This document shows positions 37,425 to 46,700 of a DNA stretch of 64,000 nt, piece after piece. The stretch lies in assembly GCA_024642205.1 (NCBI GenBank), contig JAHEBQ010000013.1:62001-126000 (forward strand). The letters run 5' to 3'. The translations under genes were made by a program, and so were the position numbers. The notes beneath the pieces were generated by a model. It was not told where the DNA came from and did no database searches. It saw nothing but the letters and a program-made list of their open reading frames with translations. The stretch comes from Planctomycetaceae bacterium. GTDB lineage: Bacteria > Planctomycetota > Planctomycetia > Pirellulales > Pirellulaceae. Position 1 is the stretch's first letter. Every line of letters starts with the position of its first letter.

Positions 37425-39044
37425 CTAACTCAAGACTTCCAGCATTCGTTTTCGCGCACGCCGACGGTCAAATCGACTCCATGCTTTGCAAAATTTCGCG
37501 CGCTGAAACGAGGCTTGACGTCGCTGGATCGCGATGAGTTGGCCCAGTGCCAGCAATTCGTCACGGTTGACTGCTTGTATCGGACCACGTCTCGCGTACT
37601 GAAAAAGCTGCTGTGTCGCGATATGCGCATCCTGAAATTCGCCCAATACGTTTTGAAGCGTCTTGAGGGGCTTGAGAAAGGGGTCCAGCGACTTACCGTA
37701 GACCGTGCGAAAGAACTCAAACAAGTAACGCAGGTGTTTGCAGTCAATTCGCAGCGCATGAAGTTCTACATCTGGCGACGTTGGCATGATCGCTCGTCCG
37801 TCCAGTAGCACACGTCTGTATTGCTTGCCAAGGAGCCGCCGGGCGGCATCGCAAATGAGCTCTTCCCCACCGCTGATCACCATTCCGGAAGAAGGTCCGC
37901 GCCGTAACATCTTGCTGAAATTTGACTTCAGTTCACGGTAGCGATTTCCAGACAGGCAATCGATCAGCTGTTTCCGAGCCACTTTCATTTGCTCTTCCAA
38001 ATATCGTTGATATCCATCCAGGAAAAGCACTCCATCGGCGGGAAATTCATCAACATAGCCGTTGAGGTTGTGCTGAAGCACATTCAAGTCGCGAACGCGT
38101 CCCAGCACCTTGGCGAGCCATTTAAATTCGCGGTTCAGCTTTTTTCTTTCGGCAGTTTCAAAGACTGATTTATAGGCTAACAAAGCTGCACGAATTCGTC
38201 GCGTTGCCACCCGCATCTGGTGGACTCCCTCGGTCTCAAGCCCCTCCCAGGCAATTGGTTCCTCGTCGAGCATTATTTCGAATTGCTCGAGCAAGCAACG
38301 GTACACCAGCCTGTTCGACAAGTCTCTGGGCTTTAAATGCCTGTCGCGCAGTTTGCGCAAAAACGGCGACGCGACACTTTGCCCCACATCCCCCTTCGGC
38401 GGCCCAGGTGGATGTAAGCCGAACGGCCTCAGGCAGCGTTCGAACTGACTTAGCCGCGCAGGCAACAAGCTGAATCGGTGCTGTAGCATTGTCGCCAGAC
38501 CACGTAGCGCATCCTGCGGTCCTTCAATTCGCTCCAACGTAAGCTCGGTATACTGCAAATTGTCCTTGACGGACTTGCCGTCCGGTTCCGCAGGTCTAAC
38601 GGTGGCCTGGTTCAGCGTCATGTTAATCAAAGCGCCCTCGATGGTTCGCAGTTGGAAGCGCTGGCGATGGTTTTTGACTTGGAACAGCTCCCGCAACTTA
38701 TCCTGCTGAATTTTCGCCAGGCATTTCTGGACTGGTCCGGCTGGCACGCGAGCGCCTTTGGCAGGAAACCTGGCAACTTCCTGAGTTACTTCCTTTTGTT
38801 GACAACCTATTCCATTGGCTGAACAAACGGAATTCAAACCGATTTTTCGATTGCCTTCGACAGCTCGCCATCGATAGGTCCAACCGCCGTGATATAGCTT
38901 CCAACTCGGCGTATCAAAATAACGGTCAACGATGTCGACGGTAGGCAGCTGTTTCGGTTTCATGCCAAAGGACGACAACACCTCGATCAACTCCTGGGGT
39001 TGCAAGGATCTCTGGATCAGAAACCTGGTTTCGTATTCCGTCAT
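37425..39044 (-). CDS. CYTH-CHAD domain protein
   Basis: A 539-residue protein. The N-terminal CYTH domain (triphosphate tunnel) opens MTEYETRFLIQRS, the ExE-type strand, and continues YFDTPSWKLYHGGWTYRWRA and YTELTLERIEG. The CHAD domain (about 245-520) has VHQMRVATRRIRAALLAYK, EFKWLAKVLGRVRDLNVLQHNL and LHALRIDCKHLRYLFEFFRTVYG, the conserved His and Arg helices that bind polyphosphate. CYTH enzymes cleave triphosphates; CHAD proteins are found on polyphosphate granules. The likely role is polyphosphate or triphosphate handling. Start at 39044 because the 17 codons before lack protein character. Confidence 0.88.
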   Translation of the reverse strand: MTEYETRFLIQRSLQPQELIEVLSSFGMKPKQLPTVDIVDRYFDTPSWKLYHGGWTYRWRAVEGNRKIGLNSVCSANGIGCQQKEVTQEVARFPAKGARVPAGPVQKCLAKIQQDKLRELFQVKNHRQRFQLRTIEGALINMTLNQATVRPAEPDGKSVKDNLQYTELTLERIEGPQDALRGLATMLQHRFSLLPARLSQFERCLRPFGLHPPGPPKGDVGQSVASPFLRKLRDRHLKPRDLSNRLVYRCLLEQFEIMLDEEPIAWEGLETEGVHQMRVATRRIRAALLAYKSVFETAERKKLNREFKWLAKVLGRVRDLNVLQHNLNGYVDEFPADGVLFLDGYQRYLEEQMKVARKQLIDCLSGNRYRELKSNFSKMLRRGPSSGMVISGGEELICDAARRLLGKQYRRVLLDGRAIMPTSPDVELHALRIDCKHLRYLFEFFRTVYGKSLDPFLKPLKTLQNVLGEFQDAHIATQQLFQYARRGPIQAVNRDELLALGQLIAIQRRQASFQRAKFCKAWSRFDRRRARKRMLEVLS

Positions 39045-39576
39045 GTCGCACAATTCATTGAAACCGCAGCAAGATCCGTCTGCGGACCCAAACAATACCG
39101 TTTTCCGGATTAAGACTCGAGACAGTTAACCGTTGGTCCACCGCCGACAGTGGCCACCTGGGCTGGGGCGATTTGCGATAGGCTGGTTTTTCGTCGAACA
39201 CTCTACCCGGCGATGAACGCCCCATGAATATGCGCGCTACGCCGCCTGGCATAATTCAGACTACCATCTGACAGTTTCCGATACCACAAATTATTGCCCA
39301 AGCCCAAGTCCGCGAAAGCTGGTGAGGCGATTACGGTTCACGGCCAACCACAGAGCGATACCGCTCCAGAGCCGGCGCCCCGGTGGAAACCAGATTCCAG
39401 CTGTTTGTGGGAATTCCCAACAACGAAACACAGCATGGATTTTGCGATCAAAACAATGATCTGGCTGACAACCGGTCAAATCCTATGAATGACTGCTTGG
39501 CCCATTCGTATAAAGGATGAACCAAAAGCATCGCTGCGAGCCTTTTTCCGCGACGCAGGATTGCCAGCATGAATGA
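39045..39576. other. Intergenic stretch with an imperfect direct repeat
   Basis: About 530 bases between the CYTH-CHAD start and the sialidase end. ATGAATGACTGCTTGGCC at 39485-39502 recurs as ATGAATGACTATTTGGCC at 39569-39586, running into the sialidase stop. No gene supported. Confidence 0.45.
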
Positions 39577-40728
39577 CTATTTGGCCAACTTTCTCGGAAC
39601 GACCCCGTCACCAGTAGCTGAACCGGCAAGCAACCAAGCGAGATTAAACGTCGCAAGCTTGGCACCTTGGCTTTCAAACTGAAGAAAGATCAGACCTTCA
39701 GCAGAGGTACCCGGTCTTCCGACCGTCAATGAGGAATAGGCAAATTCACCTTCGTAGATCAATCGTTTTGACGGCCAAGTCTGTCCCCCGTCGAAGCTGG
39801 CCCATACGGTTCCGTGATTACGTCCTTTCGGACTGTCGCAGTTACTATAGATCAAGATGTCAACGTCCTCGACTGGCAGTCGCGTCAATCCACCCATGCA
39901 CCCGTAGTTTGTATCCAAGGGCCCGTCGGGCAGCGGTTTGATGATGCGATAATCTTTCCATGTGTGACCTCCGTCATCGCTGAACGCCCCTCGGCGTCGA
40001 CGGTTATCCGGTCTTTCCTGCCAATGCACGCGAGAGTTGTAGTAGATTCGTCCATCGGACAACTCGGCGACGGCAGCTTCACCGGTTCCGTTTTCCGGAA
40101 ACGGATCGCTTGTTTGCCAGGTCGTTCCCCCGTCATCGCTGTAGATGGCGTTGGCATAATGTGTTGGCCATTCACTTTTGTCATTTCGTTTTCCATAAAA
40201 CCGCGAGGCCCGGAGCAATCGACCTTGATGTTCGCCGTGGCGCAGCGTAATACCATGTTCATTCATGTGCATGGATGGCAGGTTGCCTCTGCTGTCGGTC
40301 TGAATCGTGACCTCCTCAGCAATCCAGGTCTTGCCATCATCGCGGCTACGATAAACGGTCAGCGGTGCCGGGGGGTGTTGTTGTTCTACGAATGCCAGAA
40401 TATCGCCCGAGGTTTCGTCAACAGTCAAACCGCCACCCTGAAATCCCGATTCGGCGATAGTGACTTCGTCACCCCAGAACTTGCCACCGTCTTCACTTCG
40501 CCGCGCGAGAACATTCTTGTTGGCCCAGGTCGCCAACAATGTTCCCTTCATTGTGACGACGAGATTGGGAAAACGTCCGCCTTCAAAGATCGATTGAATG
40601 TCCATCCGAGGATCGCCAAGAAATGCGTCGACGGTTCCTTCGCTGGACTTTTGTGCTGCTGCGCAAATAGCAGGTAGCCAGAAACCAGCGAGGACAAATA
40701 CAATGTTCGACCAACCTTGTTTCGACAT
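39577..40728 (-). CDS. Secreted sialidase-family (BNR/Asp-box) protein
   Basis: A 383-residue exported propeller: signal SNIVFVLAGFWLPAICAAAQ, then about six blades. Asp-boxes: SEDGGKFW, SRDDGKTW, SDDGGTTW, SDDGGHTW and SFDGGQTW. GGRFPNLVVTMKGTLLATW takes the place of the sialidase Arg-Ile-Pro region. Family GH33 enzymes release sialic acid or related sugars; the planctomycete members usually have unknown sugars. It lies 58 bases after the PhyH dioxygenase on the same strand, perhaps one transcript. Confidence 0.85.
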   Translation of the reverse strand: MSKQGWSNIVFVLAGFWLPAICAAAQKSSEGTVDAFLGDPRMDIQSIFEGGRFPNLVVTMKGTLLATWANKNVLARRSEDGGKFWGDEVTIAESGFQGGGLTVDETSGDILAFVEQQHPPAPLTVYRSRDDGKTWIAEEVTIQTDSRGNLPSMHMNEHGITLRHGEHQGRLLRASRFYGKRNDKSEWPTHYANAIYSDDGGTTWQTSDPFPENGTGEAAVAELSDGRIYYNSRVHWQERPDNRRRRGAFSDDGGHTWKDYRIIKPLPDGPLDTNYGCMGGLTRLPVEDVDILIYSNCDSPKGRNHGTVWASFDGGQTWPSKRLIYEGEFAYSSLTVGRPGTSAEGLIFLQFESQGAKLATFNLAWLLAGSATGDGVVPRKLAK

Positions 40729-40786
40729 CAGTTAGATCCTTGTTCTATTATTCTCGCACCAGGCTCGCATATCTTTCAGGGATTCA

Positions 40787-41554
40787 TCAAATTCTACCTT
40801 GGGACCTCAATTCCGCCGCCAACTTTCGCTGATAGGTCAGGTGCGCGACAGCGTTTTCGCGGGCGTTCTGGCTGTAATAGATGAATCCAAGTGCTTTTCT
40901 GGTTCGGTCTGCCGACAAATTGCCGCCTGCGCGATGAATCGTCAACGCATGATGAACCAGCAGGTCTCCAGGCTGAGCAGGAATTGCAATCTCGTTCACA
41001 AGATCTTGTCCGTCCGGGAAATCGTCAATCCCCTGGCTGAAGCCCAGTGTATCAGTTCGAGCGTGATTGCGCATTCCCTTGCAATGCGATCCACGTACGT
41101 ATCGGACACATCCGTTCTCCTGGTCGGTCTCATCCAACGCCAACCACATCGTCAGCGCATTGCAGGGGTCGAGCATGAAATAATAGCCGTCCTGATGAGG
41201 TGGAGTCGGTTGTCCGGTGCCAGGCGGCTTGTTGAAATACTGCATGTTTTTGGGTACGACCTCACAGTCCAGCAAAAGTTCGGCGATCTGGCGGAATCGG
41301 CCACGGGTAAACAAACTGTGAAACCACGGATCGTGATCGCCCATGCGCTGGATCTGCTTCAGCGCGGCCAAATTGTTTTTATCTTCGAAGAACACTTCGG
41401 ACGACGCCATGTTGGGTAGCACGTTTTCGATGAAGCGATCAACGTGCGTCTTGACTTCCGTCACCTCAATGCTGGACAAGAATCCGGGCAGGACGACAAA
41501 GCCGTCGATCGAAAATCTCTGTGACAAATCACTCGTGTTCGCAACAAGGTTCAT
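40787..41554 (-). CDS. Phytanoyl-CoA dioxygenase (PhyH) family
   Basis: A 255-residue Fe(II)/2-oxoglutarate dioxygenase. The iron ligands are His120 and Asp122 in PPHQDGYYF and His207 in VHHALTIHRAG; the 2-oxoglutarate Arg is probably in DRTRKALGF (217-219). EVFFEDKNNLAALKQIQRM and NMQYFNKPPGTGQPTPPHQD fit the family. PhyH proteins hydroxylate small molecules such as fatty acids, ectoine or phosphonates; this one cannot be assigned. The ATG at 41554 has AGGAAAG upstream. Soluble, cytoplasmic. Confidence 0.88.
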   Translation of the reverse strand: MNLVANTSDLSQRFSIDGFVVLPGFLSSIEVTEVKTHVDRFIENVLPNMASSEVFFEDKNNLAALKQIQRMGDHDPWFHSLFTRGRFRQIAELLLDCEVVPKNMQYFNKPPGTGQPTPPHQDGYYFMLDPCNALTMWLALDETDQENGCVRYVRGSHCKGMRNHARTDTLGFSQGIDDFPDGQDLVNEIAIPAQPGDLLVHHALTIHRAGGNLSADRTRKALGFIYYSQNARENAVAHLTYQRKLAAELRSQGRI

Positions 41555-41899
41555 GATTGACTTTCCTGTTAGCGTTGTTCGCCTGGATTTCATTCCAGAG
41601 AAGGGAACAGTCCCAGCAGTTTGACCATTGGTTGAAAAAACAATAAAGGAGGAAATTCAAACCTCACAACGGTCCTGCACCCAACTGGCTTTCAGTTCCT
41701 TATCTACCACCATTGGTTTGCGAAAGAAAGCCGGACTCGCCGTCGTCGACAAAACAAACGGAAGAACTGGCGAGTAGCTGGAATCGGCTTCGCCCGTGCA
41801 GTTTTTCCGAAACAATTGTTGATTCGAGCTATTCCCGGGTCGTCGTCCGAATCACCTATTCCCGACAATCCCGTCATTGGCAGTGGACTGTCGAGCTCG

Positions 41900-41968
41900 A
41901 CCTTTGGGAACACGACCTTTGGGAAGACCTTTGGGGACAGACCTTTGGGGACAGACCTTTGGGGACAG
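41900..41968. repeat. Five-copy ACCTTTGGG tandem repeat before the transposase
   Basis: ACCTTTGGG occurs at 41900, 41915, 41927, 41941 and 41955; the last three units are identical ACCTTTGGGGACAG copies with a 14-base period. The end runs into GGGGACAGGCAT, the core that recurs at 42045 and, reversed, downstream of the transposase. Part of a probable REP-type array. Confidence 0.8.
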
Positions 41969-42013
41969 GCATCTATCTGGTTTGGGAAATGCAAAACCAG
42001 GAATAAGCTGGGG

Positions 42014-42057
42014 AAAATTGGGAGAAAATTGGGGGAGAAAATTGGGGACAGGCATCT
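42014..42057. repeat. G-tract repeat ending in a REP core
   Basis: Three AAAATTGGG copies at 42014, 42025 and 42038 (periods of 11 and 13) lead into TTGGGGACAGGCATCT at 42042-42057, the same core as at 41959-41974. Closely spaced G-tracts could fold as G-quadruplex. Confidence 0.7.
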
Positions 42058-42088
42058 TTCCGAGCTGCCAGACTCTTTCGGCAACTGC

Positions 42089-42117
42089 TTGTAAGAATCC
42101 CTTAATAGTATTATTTT
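42089..42117 (+). promoter_or_regulatory. Possible promoter for the REP-associated transposase
   Basis: TTGTAA at 42089-42094 and TATTTT at 42112-42117 are 17 bases apart, and the AT-rich stretch ends 35 bases before the ATG. Weak matches, right distance. Confidence 0.35.
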
Positions 42118-42151
42118 GTATACTTCCGAATCCCATTCACTGGAGAACGCG

Positions 42152-43228
42152 ATGGCCAGGCAAGCTCGACGTGAATCGATCGACCCCCTCGAAATCCAAA
42201 TTATCCACACAACGCAACGATGCGTCCGACAGGCTTATCTGTGCGGTGTCAATCATGTGACCGGAAAATCTTATGAGCACCGCCGACAATGGATTCGCGA
42301 TCGACTGGAATTTCTGGCCTCGGTATTCGCGATTGACTGCCTGACGTTTGCGGTGTTGTCCAATCACCTTCATTTGGTTCTTCGAAGCCGTCCAGATGTT
42401 GCTCAGCAGTGGACGGGTGAAGAAATTGCAAGGAGGTGGCTTCGACTTTGCCCTCTCCGTCGTCAATCGAATGGTGATCCGGCGGAACCAACCAAAGCAG
42501 AACTGAATGTAATTCTCAACGACCCAGCAAGGCTTAACATGCTTCGGATCCGGCTTTCGGATATCAGCTGGTGGATGAAGTGCACGTCGGAAAATATTGC
42601 TCGTCGCGCCAACAAGGAAGAAGGAATAACCGGGCATTTTTGGGAAGGTAGATTTGGCGGACAAATGATTATTGACGATGCATCCCTATTGGGGTGCGCA
42701 ATGTATGTGGACTTGAATCCGATTCGGGCGGCACTGGCCGATACGCCGGAGAGTTCTGATTTTACAGGTGCGAAAGCCCGAATTGACGATTTGAAAAACC
42801 AATGTAATGACACCATTATGTCGCTTGATCGGTCTGAATCGGTCGAGACGCAAGAAAACAGCGGTTGGATGGCTCCACTCGAAATCGACGAGTTTCTTGA
42901 TCCCAGCGGCCCCAATCCAGGCAATGGTCGCCGCGCGAGCAACAAAGGATTTCTGCCGATTTCGTTGTCACAATATCTGGAATTGCTCGACTGGACTGGT
43001 CGGGCGATTCGGTCCGACAAGCGTGGCGCTATTCCAGTCAAACTGGCCCCAATCCTGACTCGAATTGGTTTGGATGCCGATCGTTGGTGCATGTTGGTCA
43101 GCAGTTTTGAGCGGCTATTCAAGCGGGTTGCCGGAACAGCGGAATCCGTCGCAGCCGAAGCCCAGCGTCGCGGACAATCCTACTTTCACGCACCTGGGGG
43201 CTCGCTTTTCATTACGAGCAATACCTGA
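42152..43228 (+). CDS. REP-associated tyrosine transposase (Y1/HUH, RAYT)
   Basis: A 358-residue Y1 single-strand transposase. The HUH motif is HLHLV at residues 72-76 (LTFAVLSNHLHLVLRS), preceded by a beta strand, and the catalytic tyrosine is probably Tyr185 in GCAMYVDLNPIRAAL, the conserved YxxLNPxRA motif of RAYTs. TSENIARRANKEEGITGHFWEGRFGG is also standard. The C-terminal 130 residues (GWMAPLEIDEFLDP, GFLPISLSQYLELLDWTGR) are the extension I recall from planctomycete members. It cuts and joins hairpin-tipped single strands. The flanks carry matching short repeats, direct upstream and inverted downstream. ATG 42152 chosen because MARQARRES is the usual beginning. Intact, so possibly active. 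Confidence 0.9.
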   Translation: MARQARRESIDPLEIQIIHTTQRCVRQAYLCGVNHVTGKSYEHRRQWIRDRLEFLASVFAIDCLTFAVLSNHLHLVLRSRPDVAQQWTGEEIARRWLRLCPLRRQSNGDPAEPTKAELNVILNDPARLNMLRIRLSDISWWMKCTSENIARRANKEEGITGHFWEGRFGGQMIIDDASLLGCAMYVDLNPIRAALADTPESSDFTGAKARIDDLKNQCNDTIMSLDRSESVETQENSGWMAPLEIDEFLDPSGPNPGNGRRASNKGFLPISLSQYLELLDWTGRAIRSDKRGAIPVKLAPILTRIGLDADRWCMLVSSFERLFKRVAGTAESVAAEAQRRGQSYFHAPGGSLFITSNT

Positions 43229-43775
43229 CGAGAATTCGAGGTCAATTCTATTTTCCGAGCGGCCCTTGCGATGTGATTCACATGCGGAACCAGAGTCGGT
43301 CCGCGCAAGAATTTTCCATCCTGCGAGTCACCAACGGTTTCGTGCCCGTTCGATCATGTTGTAATGGCATTCGACCGATCTCAATTATCGCAGCGCAGGT
43401 TTTGATAATTACTCAATATCAACGTCCGTGTTTTTACTCCCACAAGAAAGCCTGTCACTGTAGATTGTTCACCGTTGGATGGGCTGATTGGAATTCAAGA
43501 ATGCCTGTCCCTCTCATCTCCCGCCTCTCATTTCCCGAGGTCATTCATGCCTGTTCCTGTTCCTTGTCACTTACACTACAACTGCGACGCTCCGATCAAT
43601 TCAAGGCTCGGCGTTGTACACCCGGTCAACTCGAACCGTAATTCAAGCCGTATCGGTTTGACATCAGGGCTTATGCCAGAAACACAATTCAAGCGATTGG
43701 AAACCTCCAAACGACAATCGCCAAACCTTTATGAATAATGAATTGGCCGTTACAAATTTACTTCTATTCACCAAC
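43229..43775. other. Intergenic stretch after the transposase
   Basis: About 545 bases. ATGCCTGTCCC at 43501 and ATGCCTGTTCC at 43547 are inverted copies of the upstream REP core. A weak GAATT/AATTC hairpin follows the transposase stop. Convergent M56 gene ends at 43776. No coding gene supported. Confidence 0.5.
43501..43557. repeat. Inverted copies of the REP core downstream of the transposase
   Basis: ATGCCTGTCCC (43501-43511) is the exact reverse complement of GGGACAGGCAT seen at 41962-41972 and 42046-42055 onward. ATGCCTGTTCC (43547-43557) differs by one base. With the direct copies upstream they bracket about 1.5 kb. Confidence 0.7.
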
Positions 43776-46700
43776 TCATTCTATTTGAAACGACAACGAT
43801 CGGTTGGCTGCACGCCTGATATGCTCCAGATAGTCTGGCCAGATGTCGAGCGCCTTCCGTTGAGCCACGACATTCATGAATCCTAACTTGCAATGGCCCA
43901 ACTGCGTCACGATTTGCGTCTGATCACTAGCCCCAAGCTCGAATTCGTCAGCCAGTTTTTCTTCCGTAAACCAGATTTGAATCCCGGTAACGTCGCGCTT
44001 CAAATTGCTATGCTTTTGCATCAGGAATATTGCTTTCCCGCCATCGGTAATCCCTCCCCCACTGGAGACTTCCCATTTTTCCGGCAAGCCCTGTAACAGA
44101 TTCTCCAGCAATCGGTTCTTCGGCGTTTGTTTACCCGCTGCAATCTGAACGTTGACCGTGTTGGATTCTCGCCAAAGAGCCTGCATAACCCCTTGGCCCC
44201 CTTCGGTCAAAAATTGGTAAGGTCCCGCTTTGAGCAGAAACAAACTGTTGACATCCACGTTTTCCCAAAGCGTCAACGATTCACCCGGATTTAGAAACCG
44301 TTTTTCTGCGGAAGTCTGTGGCGTCATCCCAATAAATTTTGCCGATCTACCGCCTTCCCGAGTTGCACGTAGCAAGCGGAAAGGCTCGTGATATTGTGCA
44401 TCAATCTCGGTGGGTGCCTTTCCGAAGTTCTTGATTTCCAATTTGAACATCAACGGCCGCCCGGCGGTTGGTTTTTCAGTAATCAGTGTCAACCGCGTTC
44501 GCAGACCGCTCTGTTCTGCGGGTGGTCCCCACGATGCAACATCGGTTCTATCCGGCTTGGAGGCAAACTCTTGCGTCTGTTGAGGAGCCAGATCGATCGG
44601 ATTCTCGATTTCCTGTCGGGATTCACCCGGTTTCCCATGGATCAACTCATCAGCCGATGGGCCGGATTCCGCTTGCGCCTCCTCAAGAAGTCGCTGCACT
44701 TCGTAATGCCATATCATTTTCATCGATACTTTGTTTTCGAACGCCTTTTTGTCCTGTAGAATCTCAAAGCGAATGGCACCATGTGGCGGATCACCTTCGT
44801 TTCCCGGAGCACCTGTTATCCCATTCATGGCGACTTGAACCGGGGGATTCGGATACTCGGGGCTTTGCTTGATTCTGCGCGTCTTCATTACCATGACGAC
44901 TTTGCCAGGAACTTCCCGGCATTCAATCACCAACTGCTCCGCCCCTCCGTCTGGCGCAGCCCAGGCACGAATCACACCGCCGGCATCGATCAACTCAAGC
45001 TTGCCTTCCGTCACCACCACGGTCATCACTTTATCGCCGCGAATGACCTCTACGTTGTTTCCGCTGAATTCGGCCCGCAACCCTGAGCCTTGGGGCAGAC
45101 TGAATAGAACTTCCGTCGCTTCTGTTCGGTCAACCAACAGGTAATTGGGATTCTTGGCCGAAACAATCGATTCCACGTTCGAGGTCATACGATCCTGGAA
45201 AATCGAAGGATCACGTGCTGATAACTCGCGTATCCGGTCTGTGGCGGATCGACCGCCACGCGAGGCGCGGATGACCGCTCGGGTGATCCCATCAACATCT
45301 TGATCAATCACTCGAAACATCCGTGGATCGTCACTGTCCAATTTCGAGTGCTGTTGGTGACCCGAATCACCACCCGAAGCGTGCGGAGGGTTCACTTTCT
45401 CGCCTGATTCGAGTGATACATATTCGTAAATGAGTTCACCTGTTTTTTCGTCCACGGCAAAAAGTTCGACGGCCAATTTATCCTTGCCGTCGCGATCCAA
45501 TTGAACGATCGAAACCGTCTGCCAGATGGGCCTCGATTTAGTCCAACCCATGTTCCAAATCGACTTTCCGGTCGTCGCATCGACAGCCACTATGTCAAAC
45601 ATCAGCGACAGGTAGACGATAATGTTTTCTTGTTGGACGCCGATATCGACGGGTGATCGAATACCATTGGCTTCCACCCATCCCGTTGAAACCCGATTGT
45701 CGCAGGAATACGTGTGAGTGGCCAGAATTTTGACGCCAGGACGCTCCATTCTCGCTGGACCATTTTTGTGTCCACGCGAATTGACGGTTACCGAATCCAG
45801 TTTGGTCACCGCCGGCGCGGAATTGATGACAGGTTTCCCGCTGCCGCTCGTTCCCGCCATGAAGTACAACGCTCCTTCAGCTGCGACAAACCATAAGCCT
45901 TCTCCATGCTCACCTTTTACCCGTTGAATCCAATCTGTCCCCAAGAGCCCGAAATCCGAATTCGCTGTGTCTAGCACCAGCGCGTTAACCGGACCAAATT
46001 CCGGGCCGACTCCCAACGCGACTTTGTTAATCCGAACGACTTTGAACCGATGCTGGTTCGTCTGATTCAATCCGTAAAATGCCAGGTGTCCGGGCACCCA
46101 GACCGCATCATCCTGATATGGAACAACGGTCGTAGCGCCATCGACGGGCTCTGACAGATCGTGGAATTGAACGGTCTTCTGAGCGATCTTTGCTTGCCCA
46201 GTCGATTCGATGTCCCGGACCGGCTTGCCCAAGCCGCCCTTATCCAACACAGCCATTGCCTGAAATGGGCGTTTTTTCATTGGCGCTCGCACTCCAAAGT
46301 CGATTTCACCGAGTTCGGTCGCACCCAACTGCTCGGCGATACGGGCCGGAATGAAAGAGTACGCCATTACATTCGTATATTTCATTGCGAGTGACGACTC
46401 GCGCAACTCACCTTCGTCGCCAACCGAGAGATTGATACCGGTAAAAACCCGGTGCTCGATTTTCGTTTTGGAATCAGTCAAGACCGCTTCTGTCTTGCGT
46501 TTTTCATCCTTGATGATCACAGTTACAGAATTGGATTCTGAGCCATTTGTCGCAGCATTGGCGATTTGTGCGTTGTCGACTCGTCCCAGTGGAACGGCTG
46601 TCGCGACCGCCACCCACGTACCGCCAAGCAGAAGTGCGATGAATCCCGTGGTAATCGCGATCGCTGGCCACAACGGTCCAGTTCGAACCGGTTCAACGTC

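Noticed and set aside
41900-42057. CRISPR-like short repeats
   Set aside because: Units are 9-14 bases with no regular spacers and no cas genes nearby; they fit REP/tandem repeats beside a transposase.
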